Below the pieces are notes generated by a model. That model was given only the letters and a program-made list of their open reading frames with translations. It made no database searches and was not told where the DNA came from. From Suillus spraguei (Eukaryota > Basidiomycota > Agaricomycetes > Boletales > Suillaceae): 64,000 nucleotides of DNA. Both the position numbers and the translations under genes were made by a program. Below, one piece after another: positions 33,389-45,350 of this stretch; positions within the stretch are counted from its first letter, which is position 1, and each line of letters opens with the position of its first letter. The stretch spans positions 1 to 64,000 of the forward strand of contig JABCPU010000028.1 in assembly GCA_016800925.1 (NCBI GenBank), read 5' to 3'.

Positions 33389-35818
33389 AGCGGTCAAATG
33401 GAACTAGTTGCAGGATACTGAGTTGAGTTTTCGAAGTAACATGAAGTTCAGCCTATCGCCGGGCCGGCTATTATGTAAACGGAACCAAGTTCATTTTGGG
33501 CTCCAACACCCGCCAATATAACATTCCAGACATATAAGTAGAGAAGGCCCGAGCTTCGCCGGCAGGAACCTCGTTCTACAAGTGTTGACGTTGTGTTTTA
33601 GTGCGTTGATTCATATTTATCAAAGCTAGGTAACAAGTGGATTGCATGTGTTATAGCAAATATACATAAAGTGCAGGCAGTTTGTAGTATTTGAAGTAAA
33701 TTTTTGGAGAGCGCTGAGATGGAGTCATGTTCAAGAATTGGTGCGAGATTTGTTATTGTACAATGTGTTATAGTACTATATTAGACAGTGTCTGTGTCTG
33801 ATACAAAATGGTTGTGATAACTTGAAGTCATTGTGCGTTTTCATTGAAAATTATAAGGCTTACTTTTGTGAGCTTGTCACCTTTTGGCTCGCTTACCCGA
33901 CGCTGATGATGCTCTGACCACGTCCCGCTCTCAATTTCTCGTTTGTTGGCTTGCTTACTATTATGCTTTGGCTGTGTCCCGCTCTCAGGCAGTGCGTTTC
34001 TCGTCCGTTGGCCCACTTACTCACCCTGATGATGCGCTGGTCACATCCCACTCCCAGCTAGTGGGTGTTCTTATCTTTTTGGCTCGCTTAATACCCAAGC
34101 CTGATGGCGCTCTTGTTGGCGTTCCGCCCTCAGAATATGTGTTCTCGTGTTTTGGTTTTCTGACGCTGATGATAATCTGGCCATGTCTAGCTCTCAGAGA
34201 GTGCTGTGTTCTGGTCTTTTGGCTCGATATTGAATGATGACCTGGATGTGTCCCACTCTCAGTTGGTGCAGGTTCTCGTGTTCTCGTCTTTTGGCTTGCT
34301 TGCCTGATGCTGGCTGCTTGTCACAGTCTCTCGCTGTCCAACGAGGAAGTGCCTGATTTCGATGCTGGTGGTGCTTTGGTGATGGCCCATTCTCATGGTG
34401 TATAACTTGTGTTGTCTGTTGAAGTGTTCACTGTTTCTTTTGACCTTGACAATGCCAGAATGAGTTTCTCTACGATGGCCTAACCAAACCAAGTCATGTT
34501 TTGCCCTCACACGGTATGTGATGTTATCTTCCCAGGTGAATAACTAAATCAAACTATTCTCATTGCCCTGCCAGATAGTGCGTGTTTCCATATTACGCAG
34601 ACGTTATGTGACACGCACTTCCTGTCTTCTAGAAAGTTGAAATGGGCGCCGTACATCATGGTGGTGAGAGCAGGGAAGGAGAGGAGCAACGACTGAAAGC
34701 ATCCGGGAGCGGGACACTGGATCCATAGGAGAACATATAAGTAGTCATATGATAACTAAATATATTGAGACGATCGCCATTCAATCTGTGAGGATCAGTC
34801 AAGCCAGATCATGATAACCTAAATGGTTATACTTTCACAGGGTTTTTTTTGTGGAACCACAGGGAGTAACCTTGTCAGTGACAACGCGTGGAATTTCAAC
34901 CCAACGAGGATCTTGTACTCTTGCATGACTATGTAGTATCAATCATGTGGGTGGCGCTCTGCATCACCGTGCAAGCGGTAGGTTTAATGATTGTGAAGAT
35001 TCACCACTAAGTCAGCATGATAAATGCGTCGCGTCACTGATCAAATGTCTTGACACTCTGTAGACTCAAATGCCAGCACAATACACAAAGCGCGACTGCC
35101 GGAAACCCTCCCCAAAATGGACAATAGCTCAGCAGCAAGTCACATCACCCATGAAAGCTCAGAGCACTCACAAAAGGTCCCTAGAAAGAAAATGTCCCTC
35201 CTTCCGCTAGTTTCATCCCTGAATCAACCCCTCCTCCTCATGCAAGCGTCCCAACATCAAAGAATTTCCAGGTCCGCTACAAAAACCAGCACCGATGCCA
35301 CAAGCAGACTAGGAATCATGACACTGAAAAGATTGGAAGCAAGCTTACATGAACGCATGTTGACAGATGCTTGTTCAAGTTCGCCACGTCTTGTCACATG
35401 TCACATGAACAAGTTTTGTGACGAGTCAGCGGTCGAGTGAGAACCTCTCTCCTTAGCAATGATCACTACACTAGCTTTAGTACTGACGCGGACGTTTTAC
35501 CAAGGTGCATTCATAATAGGTCAGCATCTCTATGGAAATGGACGCGATACATTCATTTGAACTATGGGTAAACAGGCGAATTGTAAATTCCTGCCACCTG
35601 GTATTGGCATATTTTAAAGCAAACCATCTCTTGTCACACTTCATCGGGGAGCTTAATCCTCACACTCGTGATGATTCGGAGTGCCACTATCTCGTCATCG
35701 CTTTTTCGAGGGGACGTTTCATACGTGGCTAATACTAAGGTGCCCGACATTGCCATCATTGAATTTGCTAGCACATATATAATGGGCCACTGAGTATGAT
35801 ATTGCTTTCCAGTCAGCC
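33389..35818. other. intergenic with degenerate tandem repeats
   Basis: About 2.4 kb without a supportable gene. It contains the diverged repeat array at 33,870-34,330. A 107-residue frame at 35,117-35,440 starts with MDNSSAASHITHESS but has no family signal and is left uncalled. Confidence 0.45.
33870..34330. repeat. degenerate tandem repeat, period about 65-75 bp
   Basis: Six to seven diverged units share a core GCTGATGATGCTCTG followed by GTCCCGCTCTCAG, then a TTCTCGTCTTTTGGCTCGCTTAC-like block. Cores begin near 33,905, 33,960, 34,028, 34,103, 34,168, 34,235 and 34,306. No open frame runs through all units. Confidence 0.65.
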
Positions 35819-37297
35819 ATGTTCTCCGCTCCGTTGTTAACACTTCTCCTAGTTTTGTCAATCACGGGATCGCCCGTTAAAGCTGCCAATTCCCTTACCT
35901 CCGTCCCCATTACCAGTAGGCTAAATTTCTCCAATGACACTTATAACCTCGTGGCGCACGATAGAGCTCGTTTGCAGGCCCTTATGGGTCACAGCAAGCA
36001 CGGACAACGTCAAGTTAACGTTCCTCTGACAAACGGATTGTTTGTCTACACCATATCGGTTAATATTGGCGTCCCCCCACAAGCTGTGAGTTCAATACTG
36101 AAAAAACATGCGGCTGCTAATGCATTATTGAAGACAACTTGATTCTCGATAGCGGTACCGCGAACACGTGGGTTGGTGCCGGTACTCCGTACCAGGTAAC
36201 CCACACCAGCGTCCCCACTTACCAATTTGTATCGGTCACCTACCTTGCTAACCGCCACATGGATGGTATGACATACAATATGATATCATAAGTTGAAAAT
36301 ACCTACGATTATCTATAGGATTGATATACAACGACACTGTCAGTGTCAGTCCTGGGCTCACCGTCAACGAGCAGGCGATTGGTGTCGTTTATCGTACACT
36401 GAACTTCGTTGGTTATGACGGTGTCCTTGGCATCGGGCCTGTTGCCTTGACACTCAACACACTATCTCTAACCCCGACAAAGATGATCCCGACTGTCACT
36501 GACAACCTGGTTAAACAAAACATCATTCCTGCGAACATTCTTGGTGTCTTTTTCACGCCCTACACCAGTTTGCCGGAAGAAACCGGACGACTCACCTTTG
36601 GTGGAACTGACGTTAATTTGCACACCGATGACATTACATACGTGTAAGCTACCTCAGTTGCTAGATCAATCCAGACTGATAGCAATTGTTTTGTTTCAGT
36701 TCTACCATCAAGATCCCGCCTGTATCGCACTATTGGGGTATCGATCAGAGCATCTCATACGGCACCAGACTGATCTTACCATACACCACTGGTATTGTCG
36801 ATTCTGGCCAAACCATTATTGGGATTGCCACCGGTGTGTATCCACTAGAGTGCAGCGAGTAATGATGGTCTAATTAGCGTTCGATAGAGGCTTTTCAGCT
36901 GTACCGGGATGCAACCGGCGGTCAACTTGATCCTGCGACTGGACTTCTCATTATTACCGGCGATCAGCACCGTGCCCTGCAGAACCTGAATTTCAATATA
37001 GACAACGTACGTCAATTCTGTTAGCACTCACACCCCTTGTTCACCGTTTTGCACAGAAAATCTTCGCTCTCACCCCTAACGCTCAAATCTGGCCTCGTGC
37101 TCTCAACTACAAGATTGGTGGTCAGCAGGGTTCCATATATCTCATTGTTGGCGACATTGGCGTGCGATTTAACAAAGGGCCGTGTGACTTTGTCATCAGC
37201 TACTTGTTTATGCAGCGCTTTCTACACCGTGTTTGATGCCACCAACTCCCGCGTCGGGTTTTCCACAACTGAGTTCACTGGGGCCACTACCAACTAA
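35819..37297 (+). CDS. secreted pepsin-like aspartic protease (family A1, polyporopepsin-like)
   Basis: Six exons: 35819-36085, 36134-36265, 36319-36643, 36700-36833, 36888-37006, 37057-37297; about 400 residues. A signal peptide (LLTLLLVLSITGSPVKA) is followed by a short propeptide and TNGLFVYTISVNIGVP. The two catalytic motifs are LILDSGTANTWVGA and GIVDSGQTIIGIATE; both use DSG rather than the first-lobe DTG. The flap-like region and C-terminal ALTPNAQIWPRALN with TVFDATNSRVGF fit fungal extracellular A1 proteases. Two frame faults: one C missing from a C run at 36,073-36,078 (phase of intron 1 then fits), and one extra T at 37,219-37,221 just before YTVFDATN. Only one cysteine remains evident in the mature part, so disulfides are unlikely. 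Probably extracellular and acid-active, by family. Confidence 0.8.
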
Positions 37298-37834
37298 TAT
37301 GGAATTGCCAAAATATACGAAAGATCGTTTTGTGACGCAAAGCAGCATATGCATTTGATGTTTGTATGTACTATGTACTCTTAAACAGGCACTGGAAGTC
37401 TTATTCGTTGACTGGGTTCATGTATGATTAGATCATGACAATACAAGGACATGCCTTTGGTCGGCTTTCTTTCTACATATATAAAGCACGAAACATCGCT
37501 GGAGCTTGATCACCACTGCGTCATGCTGTGTTGTTTGTTCTGTGTCATCGTGGCTCTTTATGTTCCCTGAGTGCTTATGCTTTTTTTTTAATGACTCTTT
37601 GTACACTATAACGATGACGATACAGTTGATTCGTTCATAATGCATGTCATAACAATGCATAAATCTCACAATGCATGGACTTTTCTAGATCCTCAGGTGC
37701 TTTTTGGACAGTGACTGGGTTCAAAAGCTGCACATGATGCATGTGATGAGAGCATGTGATGTATGTTTGATAAGAGATCATCGATAATCAATAGGATGCA
37801 CAGTATATAGTGTTGAATCTGGTATAGATAATTA
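37298..37834. other. intergenic boundary between gene space and repeats
   Basis: Non-coding sequence downstream of the protease. No RNA gene recognised. Repeat-derived sequence begins at its right edge. Confidence 0.4.
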
Positions 37835-38140
37835 CAGTTGCTGCACCTGTGACAAACTGGGGTGGTGTCACCAATGAACAACTTAAAGAAGTTATTGATC
37901 ATTGGGAAATTGTATAACACTCAGACAAGAGCAAGTCAAGTCAAAGAGGCTAGCCTATGATGAATCAAGGTTTGGTCTAAGAGGCGTACCTTGAAGACAA
38001 TCAAGAATAGAGACTAAGGCTAAGGAGTGCTTAAGACTTAGAGATGATTCAGATGACTAAGGATTGGAGATCCTTAGCAAGGAAGTTTCAGGTAAAACCC
38101 AGTAAGATTAAAGTAAAGAATATACAATGAATACACTGTG
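37835..38140 (-). repeat. inverted relic of an element-A-type LTR
   Basis: Reads as a diverged reverse complement of 49,790-50,073, the right half of the element A LTR. Shared blocks include CTGGGGTGGTGTCACCA and AAAACCCAGTAAGATTAAAG. It is therefore an old solo or truncated LTR of that family in opposite orientation. Confidence 0.6.
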
Positions 38141-38708
38141 TTACAGTTCTATTTTTACTCATTCTATTACATTCCATAACATTCCATCGTACAATTCCTT
38201 TATCTTTTTCCTATTGGTTCTTCATTATCTAATCTCCGCTCCAATATTCTATCTCCACTTCAATTACCTTATATATTCAGATACCATCTCGAGTTCCTAT
38301 TTCTTTAACTTGACCTATGCAGACCAGGGCCTGCAATCTACTGCTTTACTTGAACAACTCGTTCTAAGGAGAACACTAGACTTCGAACTTTTGATTACTA
38401 AGACATTTGTATAACATCAAGCATAACAAAAGGTCAAGTTACTCTTATCTGTGCCGTTCCCTAGAACAGCACCCAGTACCCAACACCATTATGAACCAGA
38501 CCCCGTACCTCCATGTTTCACCTGGAGCGAAACAGAACAAGCTTTTCTAAAAGCAGACGACTAAGGGAACTACCATACTCTTGCTAGTTGGAGAACCCAT
38601 TTAGACTCCATCGCTCCCCCAACCATCGTTGGAACTTCTTCTCCGAAGAATACGAACCTATTCCCGAACCAGAACCCAAGAACCCGAAACATTCGAGACG
38701 CTGACGAA

Positions 38709-39937
38709 ATGTCCACCAAAGAAATCAGTACTGCTCCTGCCATTTTCAATGGCGATACTCGCACAGCTCAAGGCTGGTCCCTTCAGATGGACGCCTATAT
38801 GAGCATGAACGACGGCATATACAACAACGATAAGAGGAAGGTCATCTTCTTCTAAGTAGAATGACGAAAGGAGAAGCGGCCAAGTGGGCTGAAGGTCAGT
38901 TGAAGAAAGCTGTCACCGCCAAAAACTACGGAACCTTCAAAGAACTAGCCAAGCAATTTAAACTATGTTCTATCCCAAGAATGTTGAACAAACCGCAATC
39001 AGAAGAATCTCCTCCCTGAAACAGACAGGAAGTGTAGCCGTGTACGCTTCCATCTTTAGAACCATACTAGCTGATACCGGCATTGAAGAAGAGAACACCA
39101 TGATTATGTTCTTTAGAAACGGACTAAAGCATGAGATCGTCTCCACTATCTTAGCCTTCGAAACCCTTCCACCACTTGTGACAGATGGCTCGATAAAGCC
39201 CTTGACGTAGAAGTGTGTAAGAGCTTGTGAGCTCTGCCTTCCTTTACCAAGGCAAAAGACCCCTATGCTATGGATATAGATAGGGCAGAACTAGATGATG
39301 AAGATGAAGGTGAGAAGTGGGTTAAAAAGACTTATCTAACTCTGCAAGAGCGGGAGCATAGGTGCAAAGGTGGCCTCTGCTTCAAATGCGGCAAGAAGGG
39401 CTTGCTAAAGATTGCCCTAACCATCCTACAGTTATGACCAATACTAGAAAGGTAGTCAAGGAATCATCTGATGACGACTACAAGGAATTCCTTGAATGGA
39501 AAGCGTTTAAGGCGTGCCAAATGAAGAAGAAGGCGCCCAAGAAGGAGGAAAGTAGCGATGAAGAGGATTTTGCTTAGGGGAGCCTGCCACAGTGTCAGAA
39601 AGTCCCAGAATCGGACTATTAGTACAAATCTATTGGCGTGCTAATTCTATTTGCGTTCCGCTTACCATTAGATCCACTAAAACCAACAAAACCACCGTAG
39701 ACGCCGCACTCATTGATTGTGGCGCAGAAAGAGAGTTTATTGATGAGAAATTCATACATTGAAACTCTATTCGTACTCATAAACTCGAAACTTCAATACC
39801 AGTACGGAACGTAGACGGCACATTAAACAAAGCCAGAAGAATCTCACGGTATTGTGACCTTTCCTTTTTAATCAAAGAGATTCCCATGAGGAAGCGTTTC
39901 TTTGTAACCTCTCTAGGAGGAGAAGACACTATCCTAG
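38709..39937 (+). pseudogene. Ty3/gypsy gag and protease remnant (element F)
   Basis: Starts MSTKEISTAPAIFNGDTRTA, a typical gag N-terminus, and continues over three frames: MTKGEAAKWAEGQL, then MFYPKNVEQTAIRRISSL, then a CCHC-like knuckle (CFKCGKKG, frame break, AKDCPNHP) and the acidic SSDEEDFA end of gag. A retroviral-type protease follows (AALIDCGAEREFIDEKF) and stops at DTIL, where an LTR-like sequence is inserted. Three of the frame breaks (about 38,850, 38,960, 39,172) are each repaired by one added base. No reverse transcriptase follows because of the truncation. Confidence 0.65.
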
Positions 39938-40268
39938 TGTTAAGACCGTACTCAAAGGGTGAAAGATCTGAAGGGCTTTGGCTCAGTTCGTGCACTGTGC
40001 CTCTTTCCCGAGTAATGCCCCTTATTTCAGGGAGTAGGTATACATCTGAAGATTCGGAAGGAGTTGCGTGACGGATCCGGATGTCCGAAGGTATCGGATA
40101 TGATACGTCCGAAGGTTATCTGGAATGTACGGATAGAACGAGGATTAAGGCTAGCTTCGGAACGAGTTCCTAACTAGAAACTAACAGAGGTAGACTATCC
40201 GAAGATAGAGTCGGAGATATAGACTAAAGGAATCAATCCCAAGTCTCAGAAGATGACTTAGAGCAGAA
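39938..40268. mobile_element. truncated element-B-type LTR
   Basis: Begins TGTTAAGACCGTACTCAAAG, matching the first bases of the element B LTR in the window's plus orientation, and stays alignable for about 330 bp (for example GTGACGGATCCGG and AACGAGTTCCTAACTAG). The rest of the LTR is missing. It interrupts element F within the protease. Confidence 0.7.
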
Positions 40269-40539
40269 AGTGACTTAAGTCTGGTCCACTGTTCACATCC
40301 CACAGACTGGTACAGTGTTCCATGTCCATGGGTAATCCTAATCCTTGGCAATACATTGCTGTATTTAGTATATCTATTTCACTACCTGTATTGTAGATAG
40401 CTTTTACTTTATGCCCATTAATCTCAGCATCAATGTAAATCAAATTTCCATGCATCTTAGGTTTTTGCATGAGAAATGTCTCAGCAATCACATGATCTTT
40501 TCCGGACTTCAGCCTAATCAGATCAATCAAACTTTCCAA
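40258..40539 (-). pseudogene. retroelement aspartic protease fragment
   Basis: A 93-residue minus-strand frame containing INGHKVKAIYNTGSEIDIL and YCQGLGLPMD. This is the retropepsin pattern (substrate strand, D/N-T-G, then a helix ending in LGLP) with the catalytic aspartate changed to asparagine (NTG). No gag or polymerase is attached. Confidence 0.55.
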
Positions 40540-41462
40540 TAAGTCTTTAGATACGGCCAGAATTTCCTGTGCTGATAGTTGTATTTGACTATTTAGAATT
40601 CTTTCTAATAGTGGATCTATTTTGCTGACAAGTCAGGTACCCTAGGTGCATGTTTCAGTTCTTCTCATGGCATGGGAACTAATACTTTGGGCATTAGGCC
40701 CAAAGTTCTCATATCAGATGTGCCTTTCCCTGCACTCTTCTCCCTTTGTCTCTCTATTGCCCTCACCACTGGGGCATCCTCCATTATCTCATCATCATCA
40801 TTACCATTGTACCTAAGATCCATAGAGCTATGCTTGTCCGATCATCCGATCATCTGCCCCTCCGCTCTTCTGCTCCTCCAAGCTCTGGACCTTCGGACCT
40901 CTGGTCCTCCAGATCTATCCCATCCTATCCCCCGACACCTATGGATCATCTTTTCCTCTGGAGCTCTGCTCCTATCCTGCCCTGGACTTTGTCCAGGAGT
41001 CCATCCCTCATCCATGCTACTTGGAACTTGTTCCAGTAGTCTTACCATTACTCCCTACCATCCAGAAATAGTTCCAGCACATTCCTGTGCTCATCCAGAA
41101 GTCCTTTGGAGCTCTATCGAGCTATCCTTTCTCAAGAGTTCATCTGGACTCCATCCGGACTTCATCAGAACTCCCCCTTGAACTTCATCTGAAATTAAGG
41201 GCACATACTTGGGTAAGGGGCACAGCGCACAAGCTGAGGCCAAGCCCCTTTGACTTTCCGACCCTCTGGTACAACCCCATGTAAAGCCAGGACTTCTTAG
41301 TAGCCCCAGTTGTGCATGGTTGTAACAGGCAAGATCAGTAGTGCTCAAGTGAAGTAACCACTGGTATGTAAACATAGCATGAGGCAGCTGTGGCATGAGG
41401 CAACATGTAATAAGACTTGCCATAGAATCAGTGATAAGCGGTCATATACAACTATGCTATAA
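40540..41462. other. repeat-derived sequence, unclassified
   Basis: No gene. A stretch at 40,800-40,850 is the reverse complement of 47,830-47,880, so it belongs to the same LTR family (D) or its flank. The region 40,850-41,200 is rich in CT and GGACC-like words. Confidence 0.4.
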
Positions 41463-42340
41463 GGATACAATCTAGCCTGGGCTGTAGATAAACCATGGTC
41501 TAAGCCAGTATACGAGTCTTGCACTCTACCTAGTCTGCTTCACTTGTGAAGGCAAGAATGTTCAATCCTAAAGGGAATGCTAAGTTAGTATAGTTTGACA
41601 ATGCCCAACCTGTGGTGCATGACTGCCGTCGGAGGCAGCAAGATGCTAGCAGTGACCTCTGGTCCATGGGAAACTAGTGGTGATACTAGCGGTAAGTGCG
41701 GGAAAGTGGTAGACAAGCGGTAGTGAAAGTGGTAAAACTGCGGTAGTGTGTGCGGTAAAACTGTGGTAAGGTGTGGGAAACTGGCGGTAAAACAAGCGGT
41801 GAGGCATAGTGATGAAGCGCAGGAAAGCAGTAACGAGTGGTGGTGCATGCAGCAGTAAGGCAATTCTTAAGAGACAGTAACTTCGGCAAAAGACTTTATT
41901 CCATTAGAGACAGTGGTAGTGACTATTCCTAAGTACCGTGTGTACCATAGGGGGAAAGTAAAAATACTGGTGTGTGCGAAGAGTCCTTTTTAACATGTAC
42001 CGTGAACGGCCAGAATACATAGCGAGAATGGTAGCAAAATAAAGATGTACTATGTGATTTTAGTAAAGAGTGAGCAAGCAGCATCACAGAAGGTAATGTA
42101 AGTCTTGCCATAGCTTTAGTAATGGCGGAAATGAATATGCTATGCACCAATGGATCTAGACAGAAATGGAATGGACAGGGGACATCAGTAGCGAGATTTG
42201 GTAAGGGGCAAGGATCCACAGAGCAAAAACAGTACCAGCAAAGTGAAAAGGCTAATGCTCGCTATAGGGGTTTTCTCAGTAGCTGCTGTAGACAGTAACA
42301 AGATGCTTGTGTAAAATGGCACTTTCATTGTCAGCATGAC
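41463..42340 (-). repeat. diverged inverted LTR of the element C family
   Basis: Contains AGCCTGGGCTGTAGATAAAC, GTCTGCTTCACTTGTGAAG and further blocks that are reverse complements of the element C LTR (compare 43,200-43,320). Clearly more diverged than the two LTRs of element C. Confidence 0.6.
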
Positions 42341-42357
42341 TTTGTTCACTACAACGC

Positions 42358-43322
42358 TGTAACGAACATATTGGCACTGGGCTTAAAACCCCATATTTTG
42401 ACACTCATCTCACGTCTACAGGAGTTACCACTTGTCCATGGCCTTCTTACCCCTTTAGCAGTACCAGCGGCATCCCACGCTTACCGCACACCATACCGAC
42501 TGCCGCACCACGATCCATGAACCGATGTCCTTCCATGTCCTTGCTGCGTCTGCATAGCTCCATTTGGTGCGTAGTTTGTTTCCTGTTCATTATCACTGAT
42601 TCCATGGCAAGCGTTATTACATGTTGCCTTGTGCCGCAGCGCCTCGCGCTATGTATACTTACAGCGGTTACTACACTCCAGCGCTACTGATCTCGCCTAG
42701 AGTATTCCGAGTACATACAAATTAGGATATAAGCACCGCGTACCCCACACAATAAAGTACCTGATTTTACACCATTGCATGTACTATAGGTCAGGATTAT
42801 TGTCTAGCTCTGGATCAAACCAGTAGTGGACAAAGTCTTTAAAGTTCCCTTATCGCTCGTTAATACATCACGCTCGTTCTCCGTTACCACCGGCATACCG
42901 CTGGACTTTTGATTGTTACTTTTGACTGAACTTCTCACGCTCCGCTACTTTACCGCTGAAAGTACCGCAGACTTCTTCACTGTTTCATTGCACCGCTCGC
43001 AACCTTACTGCTACCGCTGAGACCACCGCTCGACATCGCTCGCTAGACGCAACTGTTACTGACTTTATCTTGATGACGGTAACACCGCTACGCACGATGC
43101 TAGTTCTGGCGGTATCATCGCTGACTGCGGCAACTTACCGCTGACCTCGACGCTTGTTTTGCACATAAGTTAGACTCGAACTTGACCATACTGAATAGGC
43201 ATCCCCCTTTAGGGTCGAACGCTCTTGTTCTTACAAGTGAAGCAGACTAGATGGAGCGCAAGACTAACATACTAGTTTAGGCAGTGGTTTATCTACAGCC
43301 CAAGCTAGATTGTATCTTTACA
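42358..43322 (+). repeat. element C 5' LTR
   Basis: 965 bp with TG...CA ends. Same length as the 3' LTR, with scattered substitutions. It contains many ACCGCT/TACCGC words. Confidence 0.8.
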
Positions 43323-43324
43323 AC

Positions 43325-43342
43325 TGGAGCCCACCACGAGGG
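43325..43342 (+). promoter_or_regulatory. putative primer-binding site of element C
   Basis: TGGAGCCCACCACGAGGG begins two bases after the 5' LTR. A TGG start at this place is the usual complement of a tRNA 3' CCA end. The tRNA was not identified. Confidence 0.5.
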
Positions 43343-43417
43343 GGTCCTTTGGTATAGTTTTGTTCTTGTCTCAATCGCTTACCGCACGATTGTCACCGCA
43401 GTTATTACCGCACCACT

Positions 43418-44602
43418 ATGCTACTGATAAGTATGTCTGACAGATTTTGCATGCCACTGCACCACACGGCAGCGGCACCGTACTTCGACGGCAACCCAAG
43501 AGAATTGTTAACGTTCCTCACTACTGTAGATGAGCTGGCAGACTTGGCCGGCATCGCTGATAAAGCACACATCAAGGCGGCTATATGCTATGCAGATCCC
43601 GATGAAGCAGAAGTATGGGAATGTCTTGACGAACACAACAGTAACAGCTTCATAGACTTCGCTAACACTATTTTGCACTTGTACCCAGAATGTGGTCCTA
43701 TTATGTTCAACCACACAGTTACCGCTGAAGCAGTTGCTCTGCTGGCAGACCCCTATCAGGGAAACGCCATTGAGCACTCTGACGCTAACGTACCGCAACA
43801 AGTTACGGCATTGGAAATCACTACTGCTGAGCAAGTATCGCTACCGCTTGAAGATACCGCACCACCGGCGGTTCAGCAATTGTTAACGGCACCAAGTACA
43901 GACAGCACTACACTACCTATGGCACTACCGCGCGAGGATACAGCATCCCTGCCAGTCCAAGCGCTCGACGAAAGTTTGTCCCTGAATGAAGCACACTACA
44001 CTGACGACACTACGTTTTGCACCGACAGCGATGCACACCGCTCGCTAGAAGAAACAGACGAAACGGCAATTGACTTGGTTAGCACTGACATTTTACCAAC
44101 AGAACTCTTGACAGTCACAGAGCATACACACTCTCAAGACGAAGTACCACAGACTGCTAGCGCTGATAGCGAAGAAGTTATAGAAGTATCGCTGGAAAGG
44201 TATAGTATAGTCGAAGTGCCGACACATACCGCAGAAGCAACGTTTACCGCTCAGACTGTTACCGCATGTTTACCGCTGACACCTAAAGCAACGTTCACCA
44301 CAGGAGCTATTCAGCAGAACTCACAGACCGCACATGCCTACTGCCATGTGTTGACCGCTGCATTAGTATGCCAAGACGATGGTCTTACCAGGCCATACTG
44401 CATTCCTAGCCTTACTGTGGCTAGAAGGTTTATTATTGACTACTGGCATATGTTCTTGCAGCAGATGACGAAGCGTGGCCTACTGCCTGCTAGTTGTCCG
44501 TCAACTATTGTCTCTCAATACCGCAGGCCATCGCATGCTTGCATAGCGCTACAGCAGTATGAACATAGATCACGCGGTTTTCATTGCAGAAGAAGAAGCT
44601 AA
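43418..44602 (+). CDS. gag-like protein of element C
   Basis: 394 residues from ATG at 43418. The N-terminal ~80 residues resemble retrotransposon capsid proteins: APYFDGNPRELLTFLTTVDE, then AHIKAAICYADPDEAEVWE and FIDFANTILHLYPEC. The remainder is Ser/Thr/Glu-rich and unlike a zinc-knuckle nucleocapsid; there is no CCHC box, and the C-terminus is basic (HRSRGFHCRRRS). Codons repeat the ACCGCT/GCA words of the LTR. It lies directly downstream of the primer-binding site. In non-autonomous elements such gag-only proteins can assemble particles with polymerase supplied by a relative; that is inference here. Confidence 0.6.
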   Translation: MLLISMSDRFCMPLHHTAAAPYFDGNPRELLTFLTTVDELADLAGIADKAHIKAAICYADPDEAEVWECLDEHNSNSFIDFANTILHLYPECGPIMFNHTVTAEAVALLADPYQGNAIEHSDANVPQQVTALEITTAEQVSLPLEDTAPPAVQQLLTAPSTDSTTLPMALPREDTASLPVQALDESLSLNEAHYTDDTTFCTDSDAHRSLEETDETAIDLVSTDILPTELLTVTEHTHSQDEVPQTASADSEEVIEVSLERYSIVEVPTHTAEATFTAQTVTACLPLTPKATFTTGAIQQNSQTAHAYCHVLTAALVCQDDGLTRPYCIPSLTVARRFIIDYWHMFLQQMTKRGLLPASCPSTIVSQYRRPSHACIALQQYEHRSRGFHCRRRS

Positions 44603-45350
44603 CCCCAGAAGTCAACCGTCAAAGACCCAAGCATGTATACCCGCCAGCAGAAACCCCAACAGCATCATTCATTATCCTACCGCCACCGACATTCACTAAT
44701 ACCACCCTCGTTACTTGATCATAAAGACAAAGAAAAGAATACCGCACATGTATGATAGTCTCTGTTTTACCCCGGGTTTCGTCCGGCAATCAGTTTTACA
44801 CTTTCAAATGCATGCCCACACAGCATCACTTACATACGTTTAGCGCTAACGAGCGCACAGACTTTTATTATGGTACGAAGGACTATATCGATTGGACAAG
44901 GAATACCGTGCACCGCTAAAGTACTATACACCTTTTTCTTCTAATGCATAGGCAGCACACCGCGCCCATTGATTGATAAAGACAGGAGATATCACGCTGA
45001 AGCTTACCACGGCGGCAATACCGCAGGCATAGACGAAGACAGCGCAATGAAGAAGACAAGATGAGCAGAACCTTACAACAGACTTGCAGTATCAGTTCAG
45101 TTTTTGTTTGCCATGAGCATGTGCTTACATACATTACCGTTTACCTTAGGCATCAAATGGACTATACTGGTGCTAGGACTTGGACATGGAGGCATTTGGA
45201 CTTATTGGACCTCCCAAGGACTTAGGCGTTCACACTGTGTTTTTGTTCTGGAGCTGCCAGGACCCCTATAATTGCGGCAACTATTCTATGGTACAAGATA
45301 TAGTACAGGAGCTAAGGTACAAGTGCAAAGAGGAGAGAAGAATGAAGTAT
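44603..45350. other. element C internal non-coding stretch
   Basis: Between the gag-like ORF and the convergent antisense gene. No polymerase relic was found in any frame. Confidence 0.5.

Noticed and set aside
35117..35440. 107-residue ORF as a gene
   Set aside because: No family resemblance, no neighbouring exons, and composition like the surrounding non-coding DNA.
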